Origin: Notamacropus eugenii
Taxonomy: Eukaryota > Chordata > Mammalia > Diprotodontia > Macropodidae
NCBI RefSeq assembly: GCF_028372415.1
Contig: NC_092873.1
Span: 354,020,660-354,084,659, forward strand
Direction: 5' to 3'
DNA length: 64,000 nt
Below the pieces are notes generated by a model that saw nothing but the letters and a program-made list of their open reading frames with translations, made no database searches and was not told the DNA's origin. Made by a program: the position numbers and the translations under genes. Shown in pieces: positions 34,386 through 45,480 of this stretch. Every line of letters begins with the position of its first letter. Position 1 is the first letter of the stretch.

Positions 34386-35635
34386 AAAGCCCCAAACACT
34401 TGGCTAGAAAAACCAAAAAGGAAAGATGAGGAAGGACATTAAAAAAGTGGGAGGGAGGAGAGAGAAAGACAGAGACAGAGAATACAGCAACCCTTTTCCA
34501 TTTAGAAATTGTCAAGTTACACTGACAGAGATCACAGAATATTTAAAGCAGCCAGTCATTGCTACACCAACATGAGCCCCATGGGGGATGGGGAAGGGGG
34601 AGCACAGAGTCGCCCCAGCCCTAGGAGACCCCACTCAGGGCTCTTGGGGTGCGGCTCCTGTGGAAACAGCCTACTGGGGGGAAGAAAAGGAAAAGAAAAT
34701 GCCCATGCGAGAGCCACGGCACAGCAGGGGAGAGAGAGGGGGAGGAGGCCCCCCCCCCCAGACTTCTTAGATTTCTTTTTGTCAAGCACACACAGACGGA
34801 CAACAGAGAGTGCGAGCAGTGAGGCGCATGCAGCAAGCAGGGCGAGAAGGGCAGAGTGGAAACGTGCTGTGGGTGGGCTGGGTAGAAAACAAAACTTGGT
34901 GGGGTGGGGGGCAGGGAAGGGGGGTCTTTATCTGGGGGCCAGAAAGGGCATGGGATTGGTCCATTCCCTTCCCCTGGTGAAGGCTTCGGGAAAGGGACGA
35001 GAGGGGTGGGACACAGGCTTGTGCACGGGGGCACCAGGTGCATGGACAAGCATGTAGATGGACACATGCACACTCACAGGACCACGTACCTCCCTTCTTC
35101 CTCTCCACACACACAAAGTTGCAAGGAAGGGGAAGAAAGCATCCTCTATGTCTCCCTGGACTCTCAGCCAGCAGAGGTGCTGGGGAGGAGAGCAAGGAGG
35201 TCTTTCTAGAAACACATCTGTCCCCTCACCCCTTGGCTTCACACAGGCCACAAAGGGACGTTACACTCAAGACAGTGACAGTGGGCAACACACTTGGCCT
35301 CCAAGGGAGAGGGACAGGAGGAGCGCAGGCTGGGGGAGGGGGCAGGTAAGGGAGGGGTGATGATCCCCATAGGGCAGGAAAGGTGCAGTCTGTGGAGGGA
35401 GGGCACTGAGCTCCAAAGAGTAAGAAGGAAAGGTCAAGGCTGGGGGAACAGCTTGGGGGGATGGGAGAGGGTTGATCCACTCCCCTAGGTTGAGGTGGGG
35501 GAAGGAGAGGGGTGTCTCTGTACAGCCAAATTGAACCAAACCAGAAGTCAGACAAACCTGCCTCCCCGACCCTGGCCTCCCGGCCCCCTCCCCCGCCAAA
35601 CAGTGGCCAGGGAGAGTGCTTAGGTTTCTTTTTTT

Positions 35636-35790
35636 TCCCGTTTTTTAAATATTTATATATATTTATATTATGTATATTATATATATAATATGTAAATATA
35701 TTTTTAAAACAATATAAAATGTTAAGACACTTCACTTAAATGTAAAGAGTTGCCTGCAATTAAAAGTAATTGCATCATTTATGAGGTTCC
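35636..35790 (-). other. AT-rich island in SRCIN1 3'UTR
   Basis: There are about 75 bp of nearly pure A/T with many TATA/ATATAT units and partial self-complementarity. Next to it is a unique segment containing the interrupted palindrome caattaaaagtaattg (35757-35772). It is embedded in otherwise GC-rich UTR. It could be an AU-rich regulatory element or a foldable hairpin. Confidence 0.5.
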
Positions 35791-37581
35791 CCTTTTTTCC
35801 CTTATGTTTTTTTTGTGGAGGGGGGGTTCAGGAGGGTTCAGTTTTTGTGAGTTTTTTTTCCTCTTCTATATTATTCTTCAAAAAGCCTCACACACTTTCA
35901 TACAAAAATGATCCCAATCTTGAAAACAAGAATAAAAACAAAACAAAAACCCAAATTTCCAAGTGTAGCCCCCCTTGCCCCTCCTCCTCTCTGTGCTTGT
36001 ACTCTCAGGAGACCCTGTTCCTGGCTGAGCTGATTGCACGACCTTGTTTCATGCACTCCCTTTACTGGCACTCATGTACCAGCTGTGCTCCAGATGCTGG
36101 GGGAGAGAGTGGAAGGGACCTCCTTCTTTTCTATTCTAGGTCCCCTCCCCCAGTTTTCATTCAGTCATCTATCCCATGGAAGTACTATCCTGGACCCTGG
36201 GACAATATCGGATTCGTTCCAGTCCAAGACCCACTTAATGGTCTTCAGGACACCTCCGGATGGGCCCAAATACTCTACAGGGCCCTGGGCCAGTGCAGTT
36301 CCTAGACTGGTATGGCCTGAGCACTGGCTGGCTGACCAGTTCCCTTTGTGGCCACCATGACCCATGTTGGGGGTAGTCCAGTGATTCTGGATTCATGCCT
36401 GTTGCTCCACCACTTCACTATTTCCCTGAAAATTCCTATATTTCTTATGAGGGAGAGGAGAATCAGATAAACTTCCTTACCCTCTTCTCTTTCCTACAGT
36501 CTTTCACTGCCTAATCTCCCAGATTTCCACACAATCTGGCAGACTCCCCCCCCCCCCCAGTACCACATCAGATTCCCAAAGTCACCTATTTCCCTCTGCC
36601 TTCCCCCCTCCTTTTAAATAAATTAATGACATTTAAAGTGCTAAATTAATCAACTAAAAGTAAAGTTCCTTCCTGGGGTGTCCTCACCCCCAGGGCAATG
36701 TCCCCTCAACACTGGACTGCCCCTGCCCCTAAACTCACAGAATCCAAAACAACCCCCCTCAGCCCAGCTCTGGACTCCGTGGGTAGTTCCTTATTGCCAG
36801 TAAATGTCTTCTCTCTCTCGAAGACACGGAGGCCTCCCTGCAGCCCCTGAAGCTGGGGGGAGGGGGGGGGAGGGTTCCATCTCCAGTTCATTCAGCTTGG
36901 CTTCCAATGCCTCTTCCAGGGCAAGAGAGCCAGGCTAGCAGCAGTGACGGATTAACAGTCATGTCCAGAGGTCAGACAGTCAGGAGATGTTTCAGGGTCT
37001 CTCCTTGTCCCCCCATCTCTGAGTCCCCTCATTGGAGTTGGGTTCAATGTCCACTTCTTCTCCCACGAAGGTATCAGGGTGGGAGAGGGGGTACTTTTCA
37101 CAGCTCCAAGTCCTCATGGCTTGGAAATTCCAGACATGGGTTGAAGTTCATTTGGAGCAGTATCAGGAAGCCAGAAGGGAGTCAGGAAAAAGGAAGGGGG
37201 GAGAGAAGGAAGGAGAGGATGGGTGAGAAGAATGGGGAAGTGCAGGATGGTGAAAGAAGAAATTGGGATAGAAAATAGGAGAGGATGATGGCCTAAGAGG
37301 AAACCATTCTGGGACAGAAAGGGATAGGTGGTGTGTTTGATTTTCATTTTTCTTTTGTTTTGGCTTTTTAAAAAAGGTCATTAAAAGTGGATTATTTTAA
37401 AAAATCAAAAACACCACAGGTGGTGGTGGGGGGAGGTAGGGCAGCTAGAAGGTGGGCATAACTTCAGCAAATCCTGTTGAGATTCTGAAGAAGGGTGTGT
37501 TGGGGGTGGGGAAATGAAGGGAAAATGGTGAGAGGTAAAGTAGAAGGAGACAGAAGAGGGGAGGAAATAGGAGGAAGAACT

Positions 37582-37716
37582 TTAGAAGGAGATGGAGGAA
37601 TTCCTTGCCCCAAAGGAAGTCAATACAGGGATGGAGGTTCTGGAAGCAGAGGGTTTTTCTGAGACTGGGCTTGAGGCCTCGTTTGACCCGCTCACTTCTT
37701 TAGATGGTCTATTGAC
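37582..37716 (-). CDS. SRCIN1: SRCIN1 last coding exon
   Basis: The acceptor has a 13-T tract (tttttttttttttccag); 44 codons then TAA, phase 0. It codes VNRPSKEVSGSNEASSPVSE, KPSASRTSIPVLTSFGARNS and SISF, matching the remembered human C-terminus except for the first residues (ATKPSKEM). The TSIP tetrapeptide fits the [S/T]-x-I-P signature of EB-family microtubule plus-end ligands, and p140Cap is a known EB3 partner. Calling TSIP that site is inference. Confidence 0.96.
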   Translation of the reverse strand, partial: VNRPSKEVSGSNEASSPVSEKPSASRTSIPVLTSFGARNSSISF

Positions 37717-38755
37717 CTGGAAAAAAAAAAAAAGCAGGGGTCAGTGGGGCTGAGGGCCATGCTCTGTGCCTCTAGCCAGAGAAAAACCCCTCTAGGCATC
37801 TAGGAGAAAACTGTCTTAAAAAGAAATGTGCCAGAAGTTAGTCTGGAGAAGAAAATTCCTAGACTGGGGGTGGGGCTGTGCATACAGATGTGTGTGAGAG
37901 AGTATGTTGGACGGAAAGTTAGAGGAGCCAGTAGACCAGGAAGAGAGTGGAGCCTACTAAAGGAAGGTGAGAGAGGAGGAAGTAGGTGGGACAAGGGCAA
38001 TCCATGCCCAGAATTCCCAGAGAATTAGGGGGGAAGGGCAGGAATAGGAGATGGAGAGGAGGGAAAGGCAGGGAAAGGGAGGAAGAAAAAGTGAAATGTT
38101 AGCTCTGGTGCAAACAAGCATCCCTACTTGCGGCAGCATGAGATAGATAGTCCACGTTGGATGGCTGGGGGAAGAGAACACTGTGAGACTCACCACAATG
38201 GCCTGAGGGAAGGACCAAAGTTAGGCTTCACTCTGACAGCCCATCTAACCAACTCTGCCCCTTCTCCTTGGCCTGAGGTCCAGGATGAGTAAGGCTCCAG
38301 AGAGCACGGCTTTCAGTGGCCCGAGAGAGGAAACTCTTCGATCTTCTCTAAGAAATCTCAAGTTACTAGCCTTGAATATAACTGAATTAATCAATATGTG
38401 TTTACTGATTAATGCAACTCCCTTGCCTCTTCACAAAAACCTAAGATATTAGTAACACCAAGACGTCAACAGAACTCATCTATGTGAACCTTCCATCAGA
38501 TACAGGAGTATCAAGAGTCCCTCGGGCTTTCCCAACCTAAAGTATATACACCTCAAGAAGCTTGTCAAGGGAATGACTTAGTAATAAGTGTATCCTATTG
38601 GAATTAAACTCTTATTTTATTTCTAGTGTGAATGCACATGGCAAACTCTAGAAATTATTTCCTTTCATACTGAGTAGGGGAAAAGAGAAAGTTTGAACAA
38701 ACCCAAATTGTCTGGGGACCAGAAAAGGTGAGGAACACTTTGCTCAGATGGAATC
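37717..38755. other. SRCIN1 intron, repeat-free part
   Basis: The kilobase upstream of the last exon has no recognised repeat. It contains the candidate alternative exon at 38099-38164. The repeat-dense part of the intron starts beyond 38755. Confidence 0.5.
38099..38164 (-). CDS. candidate alternative last coding exon of SRCIN1
   Basis: A strong acceptor (gtgttctcttcccccag) is followed in phase 0 by 21 codons (PSNVDYLSHAAASRDACLHQ then S) and TAA. Joined to the previous exon's QQQ it would replace the usual C-terminus. Alternatively the GT at 38127 could make it a 37-nt frame-shifting exon. No clear poly(A) signal was noted nearby. This is an inference from splice signal and frame only. Confidence 0.3.
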   Translation of the reverse strand, partial: PSNVDYLSHAAASRDACLHQS

Positions 38756-38759
38756 CTTG

Positions 38760-39034
38760 ATGGGTTGCACCCTAACCACTAAAGGTTACTCCAAACTCAT
38801 GTTCAAAAGATTTCCTTATATTGAGCTGAAATTTGCCTTCCTAGAATAGCCACTCATTAGCCCTAATTCTGCCTTGCAGTGTTCAAGGAAAACTAACTTC
38901 TCTTCCACCTGAGAGCCTTTCAAATTCATGGAGGGTTAACATGTTCTCCCCTTAATTCTTCTCTTCCAAAGGCTAAATATTGCCAGCACCTTCAACTGTT
39001 TCCTGTGTGACACATTCTAGAGGGGATTCTTGTT
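38760..39034 (-). mobile_element. CR1/L3 3' region, antisense
   Basis: ccttatattgagctgaaatt, ctctgccttgcag-like and ccaaaggctaaatattgcca landmarks. Confidence 0.55.
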
Positions 39035-39357
39035 CTAATGTTTGTATGTTTGTCCTTCATTGCCAAAGAAGACCATGCCATCAGAGAAATGATGACATGA
39101 CTTGCACTTGACTTTGTTTTGAGTGAGGGAGGGCTGTGCAGGTCACCAGTCTCACTTCTCCTCCAGAGCCATCTGAATCCAGTGACCAGATATTCATCAG
39201 GATGACTGGAGATGACCCAGGATGAGGCAGGATGAGGTTAAGTGACTTGCCCAAGGTCACACAGCTAGTGAGTGTCAAGTATCCGAGGTGAGATTTGAAC
39301 TCAGGTCCTCCTGACTCCTGCACTGGTGCTCTATCCACTGTACCACCTAGCTGCCCT
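39035..39357 (-). mobile_element. composite marsupial SINE
   Basis: A 5' block like 7172-7440 (aagaagaccatgccatcaga, cagtctcacttctcctccag) is joined to a tRNA-like head reading ttgaactcaggtcctcctga to taccacctagctgccc, all antisense. Confidence 0.65.
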
Positions 39358-39364
39358 CTTATTC

Positions 39365-40180
39365 TAATAGAGGTTTGAGAGATGACCCATGAGTTTCCTT
39401 CAAACTCTGAATGTCCTCATCATCTTGGCTGCTCACTTCTCAATGTGCTCCAGTTTGTCAATGTCTCCCACAAAAGTTAACACCCCAAACTGAATACAAA
39501 ACTCCAGATGACCAGCAGAGAGTACAGAAAGACAACCTTCTCCCTGGTTTTGGATACTATTCCTTCCAATGATTGAATTAACTTTTTGGGCAACCATATC
39601 CCATTGAACTTGTAGACAACAAAAAAACCTCTGGGTCTTTTTCACATGAGTTAATACTAAATTTCACATAAACTGCTAATACCTCCCCAACCTGCATTTG
39701 TGCCATTGATGTTTTGAGCCCAGGTGTGGGACTTTACATTTATTCCTGTTGAGTTTCATCCTATTAGTATCATCTTACCAATCAAGGCTATTGAGATAAT
39801 TTGAATCTTGATGTCATATAATGCATTAGTTACCTCTCCAAGATTGGTGCCAACTTCAAAGTCAGATATCACTTATGTGGCTTCATCTAAATTACTGATA
39901 AAAAGTGATGCCCCTTGGCACATCATTAGAACCTTCTACCAGAATGACACAGGCCCACTAATTAAGCACAGTAAATTATATAGTTTATCCAGCAAACGTA
40001 CTGTCATCTAGCCTACATGTCTCCATTTTATCCACAAAGATATCATGGGAGATGATTAAATGCCCTGTTTAAATCAAAGTATTGACTGTTATGACTGTGG
40101 CCTTCCCCTGATCTAACATTCCTTTCATAAAAAGGAATGGGTATATTTTGGCTATGGGACAAAGGATAAGAATGTTGGCT
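39365..40180 (-). mobile_element. CR1/L3-type LINE, antisense, long fragment
   Basis: Ordered landmarks over 800 bp: ctccagtttgtcaatgtctc, ctgaatacaaaactccagat, gactttacatttattcctgt, gttgagtttcatcctattag, ccccttggcacatcattaga. These correspond to L3 ORF2 end sequence read antisense. A hAT-like MITE follows. Confidence 0.65.
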
Positions 40181-40417
40181 TGAAAAACAGGAGGACCTAG
40201 GTTCAACACATACTAGCTATGTGACTCTGGACAAATCCCTTAATCTCAGTGCTCTGGACAACTAAGACTCTAAGTCACACAGAAGGTACATGGGCAGATG
40301 GAACTTTCTCACCTGGAAGTTCCCTATGCCAGTGAAATCATAGGTCCAGTTCCTCTTCCTCACCTTGTTCTCAGTCAATCCATGTTACCTCCCAATGATC
40401 AAAATATTCTGAGTCAG

Positions 40418-40640
40418 TGAGTGGTTCTCAATCTGGGGGTTAGTAGATGGACTTCAGGGGGTCCATGAACTTAGATAGGAAACAAATTGCATCTTTAATT
40501 TCACTAACTTCTAATTGAAATTTAGCATTCTTTCAATGATGAATTAAAAAAAAACAAACCAACATTATCCAGAGAAAGGGTTCATAGCTTCACCAGACTT
40601 TCAAGGGCACCAAGATACAACAAAGTTTAAGAACTCTTGT
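40418..40640 (+). mobile_element. hAT-Charlie-like MITE, copy 4
   Basis: Terminal blocks gagtggttctcaatctgg and agtttaagaactcttg are imperfect inverted repeats of each other. Confidence 0.65.
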
Positions 40641-40978
40641 TCTAAGCCCTCACAAACCATATGCTCAGTAATTCATCCTGGATCAATCTCATTGGCCTGT
40701 AGTTTCCAGAATTCTTTTTCCCTATTTTGGAAGTCAGAAAAACTTGCCCATCTCAAGCCTTCTTGCTCTTCATGGTTTCTTCATGTCTTTCATGACATGG
40801 CTCCATGATGGAATCTACAGGTTCCTTCAGTTTCCTGGGATGTCATTCATCTGGGCCTGGAACTCTGAATTCCTTTAAAGCAGCTCAGTGCTATCTCCTC
40901 TCATAACTTTGGATATCAAGTCCTAGAATTGTGATCATTTAATCCAACTTCCTTTTTCTTTCTTACAAAGAAGAAAAC
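40641..40978 (-). mobile_element. CR1/L3-like fragment, antisense
   Basis: ctggatcaatctcattggcc, cctgtagtttccagaattct, gggatgtcattcatctgggc. Confidence 0.5.
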
Positions 40979-41102
40979 AAGGCACCCAGGTAGCACAGTG
41001 AATAGGGCACCAGATCTGAAATCAGGAGGGCTTAAGTTCAAATCTGGCCTCAGACACTTAGTAGCTGTGGGACCTTGGGGGAGTCACTTAACCCCTACTA
41101 CC
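40979..41102 (+). mobile_element. marsupial SINE, short type
   Basis: aaggcacccaggtagcacag to gtcacttaacccctactacc, ending in an A-rich tail. Confidence 0.8.
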
Positions 41103-41940
41103 TCCAAAAAAGAAGAAAACAGTAAGAATGAAATAGGTGAATTAACTTGCCCAAGGTCACATAACTATTAGGTAGCAGCGCCAGGAGTAGAACTCAGATT
41201 TTCTCATTCCCCATGTGTTTTTGCAACACCCTGATGCTTCTTGATGCCTCTATCTTTCTCTCATCCATATTCATTCAACCTTGTCCACTTTGAAGAGCCT
41301 TCTCCTTGGTGGAGAAGCAGACCAGGAGTAGGGGAGCTATGACTAGGCTGTGGTCCCATCCTCTCCTCATCCTTCATCTAACTTCATCTAACTTCAAACA
41401 CAGCTTCAAAGAGCTCTTTCCCTTCCCTTTCCCTTTTTTTAAAATTTCAGCTCATCCTGAGCTTCTGCCTTCCTGACCCTGTTCTTGTAGATCTGGGCCA
41501 CTCTTTAATACTTATCTTTGGTTATGCATCCCTCCTTTTAGGTTTTGTTCTCATCCTTTACAAAGCTGAATTCATTAGTGAGATCCCTGGGCTATCTTTA
41601 GATTTTGAAGCCTTTCCCTTTTTCTTTGCATAAGGCATTTGTGATGACAGTATCAGAATTTTGTTTTTAAACAGTGTCCTAGCCCTTTACTTCTTAGAGG
41701 CCTGGGCTGTCAGATCATACCTACTTTTAATTTTTTTTTCCTTTGAAATCTGTCTTCTTAATATAACAGGTGCTTCTGCATCACTGTTTCATCTCTGTGT
41801 GAAACCAAGGGACTCCAATGTTTCCACAGAGGGAAAAAGAAGGTATAAGACACTGGGAAGTAAAACTGCCAATGTTCTCTCTAGAGCAATCGATCAATTA
41901 ACATACATTTATTAAGAACTTACTATGTGCCACAGGATGT
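41103..41940. other. SRCIN1 intron, mixed relics
   Basis: An antisense MIR remnant at about 41130-41220. 41230-41760 continues in CR1/L3-like style without firm landmarks. No exon supported. Confidence 0.4.
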
Positions 41941-42158
41941 GGAGAAGTGAATAGAGCACTGGGCCTGGAGTTAGGAGTTCAGATCTGGCCTCAGACACTC
42001 ACACACAGCTGTGTGACCTTGGGCAAGTCACTTAACCCTACTTGCCTCAGTTTCTTTATTTGTAAAATGAGCTGGAGAAGAAAATGGCAAACCACTCCAG
42101 TATCTTTGCCATAAAAATCCCAAAAGGGGTCAATCAGCTGAAATGACCGAACAACAAC
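41941..42158 (+). mobile_element. MAR1-type SINE
   Basis: Sense; preceded by attaagaacttactatgtgc of an L2 it interrupts, which resumes after it (42160-42420). Confidence 0.86.
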
Positions 42159-42419
42159 GCGCCACATCCTGTGTTAATGAAGATATAAGGAAAGACAAAA
42201 AATATGGATCCCTGATCTCGAGATCACATGCTAACAAAGGTAGGGGCTGGGAGGAACAAAATAGTAATAACTAGAAACATACAAGATGTACACAGAGTAG
42301 ATGGAAGGTAAGTTCTAAGGAGAAGGCATTAGCAGCAAGAGGGACCAGGAAAGGCCTCATACAGAAGGAAGCATGAGACCACAGGGAAAATGTACTTACT
42401 GCCTAAGACCATGCTGAGG

Positions 42420-43039
42420 AAGGAAAGCTGCCTACAGCACAGAGGGAGTTATGAGATCTGTACAAAGGGTACGTGATTGGCCTCCCTCCTTCTTTTGATG
42501 CTTCCCTTGAGAGCTGGACTTTTTGAACACTGTGGGAAGGATGGATTTGTGGATCCCTAGGCAGCAGGTGCCCCTGGATTGAGACTGTTGAATTTCCCTG
42601 AAGTACCTCTGAGCAGCTTAGCAACTGTATCCAACTGTTTCCCAGGGTGGCCCAAGACACTACTGGTCATTGACTGTGACTGTTGGAGCTCAAGGCTGAG
42701 AAGGAGACCCAGAACCTGGAGCAGAGACAGGGACCTGAGTGTGCAGAGGAAGGAACCAAGTCCTGAGACTGGCAGCTATTGAGGATCTTGCCAAGTGGTA
42801 ATCAAGAAGGGAGAAGCCTGGTTTCTCCTATAGCTCTTCCCTTATTTTCTCTCTTCCTAAAGAGAAACTAAGGTCCCAGGCACACACACTTCTCTTTATT
42901 CCTTTTACACAAGATATGGGCATGGGGTAGTTCCCAGGAAATTCCTCCTGCCACCCCCACAGAACTGAGAGGGCAGGTAGGAGTAGGTTTCCACTTCTTT
43001 CCAGTCTCCTTTGCTGAATCATCAACCACGTCACACTCA
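42420..43039. other. SRCIN1 intron, unassigned
   Basis: No recognised repeat and no supportable exon in about 600 bp. Confidence 0.4.
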
Positions 43040-44230
43040 CAGTGAAGTAGACCCAAAGCTTGGGCTTAAGTCCTCTACTTTCACTGCCCTGTCTCTCCTG
43101 GTGACCTCATCCATTCTCATGGGTTCCACTACCATCTCCATGCAGATAACTCCCAGATCCATATATCTAGCTCTAGTTTTCCTCCTGAGTTCCAGTGACA
43201 CATCAGTGGGAACTGCCTACTGGACATTTCCAACTGGAGGTCCTGCAGGCATCTCTAACTCAACAAACTCTTTAAAGCAGAACTCAAAATCTTTCCTGCC
43301 AAACCCAATCCTCTTTGGAGATCACTCCCAGCTCCATCTCTATGATCTCACAGGTATCTCATGTACTTGTCTCCTTCTCTCCTCACTCACACAGCCACCA
43401 CTTTAGTTCAGGACCTCATCATGTCTCACCTGGACTATCACAATAGCCTTCTATTTGGCCTTCCTGCCTCAAGCCTTTCCTCACACTTCAATTCAGACTC
43501 CACACAGCCAGCCACCAAAGTACACAAGTCCAACTATGTCACTTCCCCTCCCTCACTCAAGAAGCACCAGCAGCTCCCTGTTACCTATAGGACAAAAAAT
43601 TAACTCTGGCATTTCAAGCTCTTCACAACCATCCTACCCTGGTATCTTCCTTCTTTTCTCATCTTCTCCCTACAGTCTGGTCACATGGACATTACTTGCT
43701 GCTTCTCACATACAACCCTCTTATCATTGTGGTATATTAGATAGAATTCTTGACTTGGTATTTGAAAGACCTGGGCTTGAGTCATACGTCAGACACTTAA
43801 TAGCTATGTGACCTAATCTTTCTGTGACTCAATTTTCTTATCTGTAAAATGAAGAATTTGGACTTGACAGCTTCCAAGGCCCTTTCATTTCTAAAGCTAT
43901 GACCTTGTAATCTCCTGTATTCCATGCACTAGCTGTCCTCCCCTCCTCCCATACCTGGAAAGCTTTCTCTTTTTACCTCCACCCCTTTTTATCACTGGTT
44001 TTCCTTTAAAAGTCAACCCTATTCTCTTTAAGAAGCTTCCCCCCACTCCTCCCGCTAGTGCCTTGGGTTACATTTTTAAACCTATTTTGTTACACTTACT
44101 TATAGACACATCTTCCCCATTAAAAAGTAGCTTCCTTGGAGACAGAGACTCTTTGATCTTTGCATCTCCATTACTTAGCACAATACTCTTCATAAGGTAG
44201 GTACTTAATCTTTGTTGACTGATTGATTGG
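43040..44230 (+). mobile_element. sense L2 LINE, ORF2 C-terminus to 3' end
   Basis: From ctcatgggttccactaccat through gatctcacaggtatc to the frame HLDYHNSLLFGLPASS (43420-43470) and on to the L2 3' end (gagacagagactctttgatc, cttagcacaatactcttcat, ttaatctttgttgactgatt). It is interrupted by a sense MIR at 43735-43900. Frames are broken. Confidence 0.72.
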
Positions 44231-44617
44231 TTGGTTGATGGCAGAAGGCAGATAGCTCCATGTAGGAGATTTTTTTCCTTCTATTCTGATTATTTTCAAT
44301 AATCTTTATGATAACAGTATGTGAAGTGTCTGAGTTCTGAAAATGACTAGAGAGAAGAGTCTAGATGTGGGGTAGTTAGATTAAATCCCAGATGCTTACA
44401 GCCATGGGTTTAGAGGAATTTGAGAAGGGAACAGGCTTGAATGCCCCCCACTGGCCAGTAGGGATACTGAAAATTTTTAGGAATGTTATCTCAAGCAAGC
44501 TCCCGAAAGATTCTTGAGATCACTGAGCTAGAGATCCAAACCAAGGGGAGTAAGTTCAGATCTTGTACTCCTTGACTAGATAACTATTATTGCTTTTTCT
44601 TTTTTGTAGGAAAAGCT

Positions 44618-44823
44618 GGGAACTGAAGTTGGGAAGATTCATCTTCCTGAACTCAAATCTAGCCTCAGACACTTTCTAGTTATGTGACCCTGGGCAAGTC
44701 TCAGTTTCCTCATCTGTAAAATGAGCTAAAGAAATGGCAAACGACTCTAGTATCTTTGCCAAGAAAACCCCAAATAAGGTCAAAGAATCAAAGAGAACTG
44801 GAAACGACTAAGCAGCAAAAATA
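44618..44823 (+). mobile_element. MAR1-type SINE
   Basis: Sense, with a decayed head; ends cgactaagcagcaaaaataa. Confidence 0.83.
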
Positions 44824-44859
44824 AACCTACAAAATTTTTTCTTATTAGATTTCACCCAA

Positions 44860-45480
44860 CATGCTAGCTTGCTAGGATTTTTGCAATGACTCTTGTCATC
44901 TAATGTCAGCTAGCCCAAGTTTGTGTTATTTAAAAATTTAATAAGTAGATTATTTATGCCTTTATCCAAGTTAGCAGATAAAAGTGCTAAACAGCATAGG
45001 GTCAAGCACAGATCCTTGGGGCACTCCATTGTAAATCTTCCCAGGTGATATTGGACCAATAGTTACTCTTCTTTGAGTTAGACTATTAAACTTGTTCTTA
45101 AGGTACCTCACTGTACTATGGCCTAGCCAACATCTTTTATTTTCCACAAGAGTAACATGAGGGATTATGTCAAAATGTTTTGTTAAAAGTTAGGTAAGCC
45201 AAATCTAGGTAAAGCTTTTTCTAATCTCCCAGTCTAGTAATCCTGTCAAGAAAGAGAAAAAGGTTGGTCTGGCATGATTTGTTCTTGATAAAGTCATGCT
45301 GGGTCTATGTGATCACTGTTTCTATGGGTAGGGGTCCAGGGACTGTACCTGTGATTTCATTAGTACAGAGAAGAACTAATTTGCTGTTGAAGAACTTCCC
45401 TCTACCAATGCCGGTCAGTACATTTTCCATAAGTTTTTTAAAGAGGATTTTAGGGAATTGTCCACAATGCTGAGCATTTA
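44860..45480 (-). mobile_element. CR1/L3-type LINE, antisense
   Basis: agcatagggtcaagcacaga with tccttggggcactcca is the antisense of an RT VPQG-like block; then gtaccggtactcc-free ctagtaatcctgtcaagaaa, ggcatgatttgttcttgata and aagtcatgctgggtctatgt. Confidence 0.65.

Larger units (their letters stand above)
34360..37581 (-). other. SRCIN1: SRCIN1 3'UTR
   Basis: This runs from the TAA to the minus-strand AATAAA at 34385-34380 and has no recognisable SINE or LINE over 3.2 kb. It is mostly C/T-rich in the mRNA sense, with homopolymer C or G runs (34751-34760, 36546-36559, 36855-36871). It also contains one striking AT-rich island (35636-35790). Several open frames over 100 codons on both strands here have no coding character. 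The absence of repeats in a repeat-dense region suggests constraint. Confidence 0.8.

Noticed and set aside
35640-35712. Possible microRNA hairpin in the AT island
   Set aside because: Simple TA-rich self-complementarity, without the balanced stem and loop expected of a precursor.
34509-35735. Cluster of 100-180 codon frames on both strands
   Set aside because: They lie inside the SRCIN1 3'UTR, overlap each other on both strands, and have no recognisable domain.
43361-43811. Frames resembling a protein (HLDYHNSLLFGLP)
   Set aside because: This is the eroded C-terminus of an L2 LINE ORF2, not a host gene. The same holds for 11524-11892 (antisense L2).
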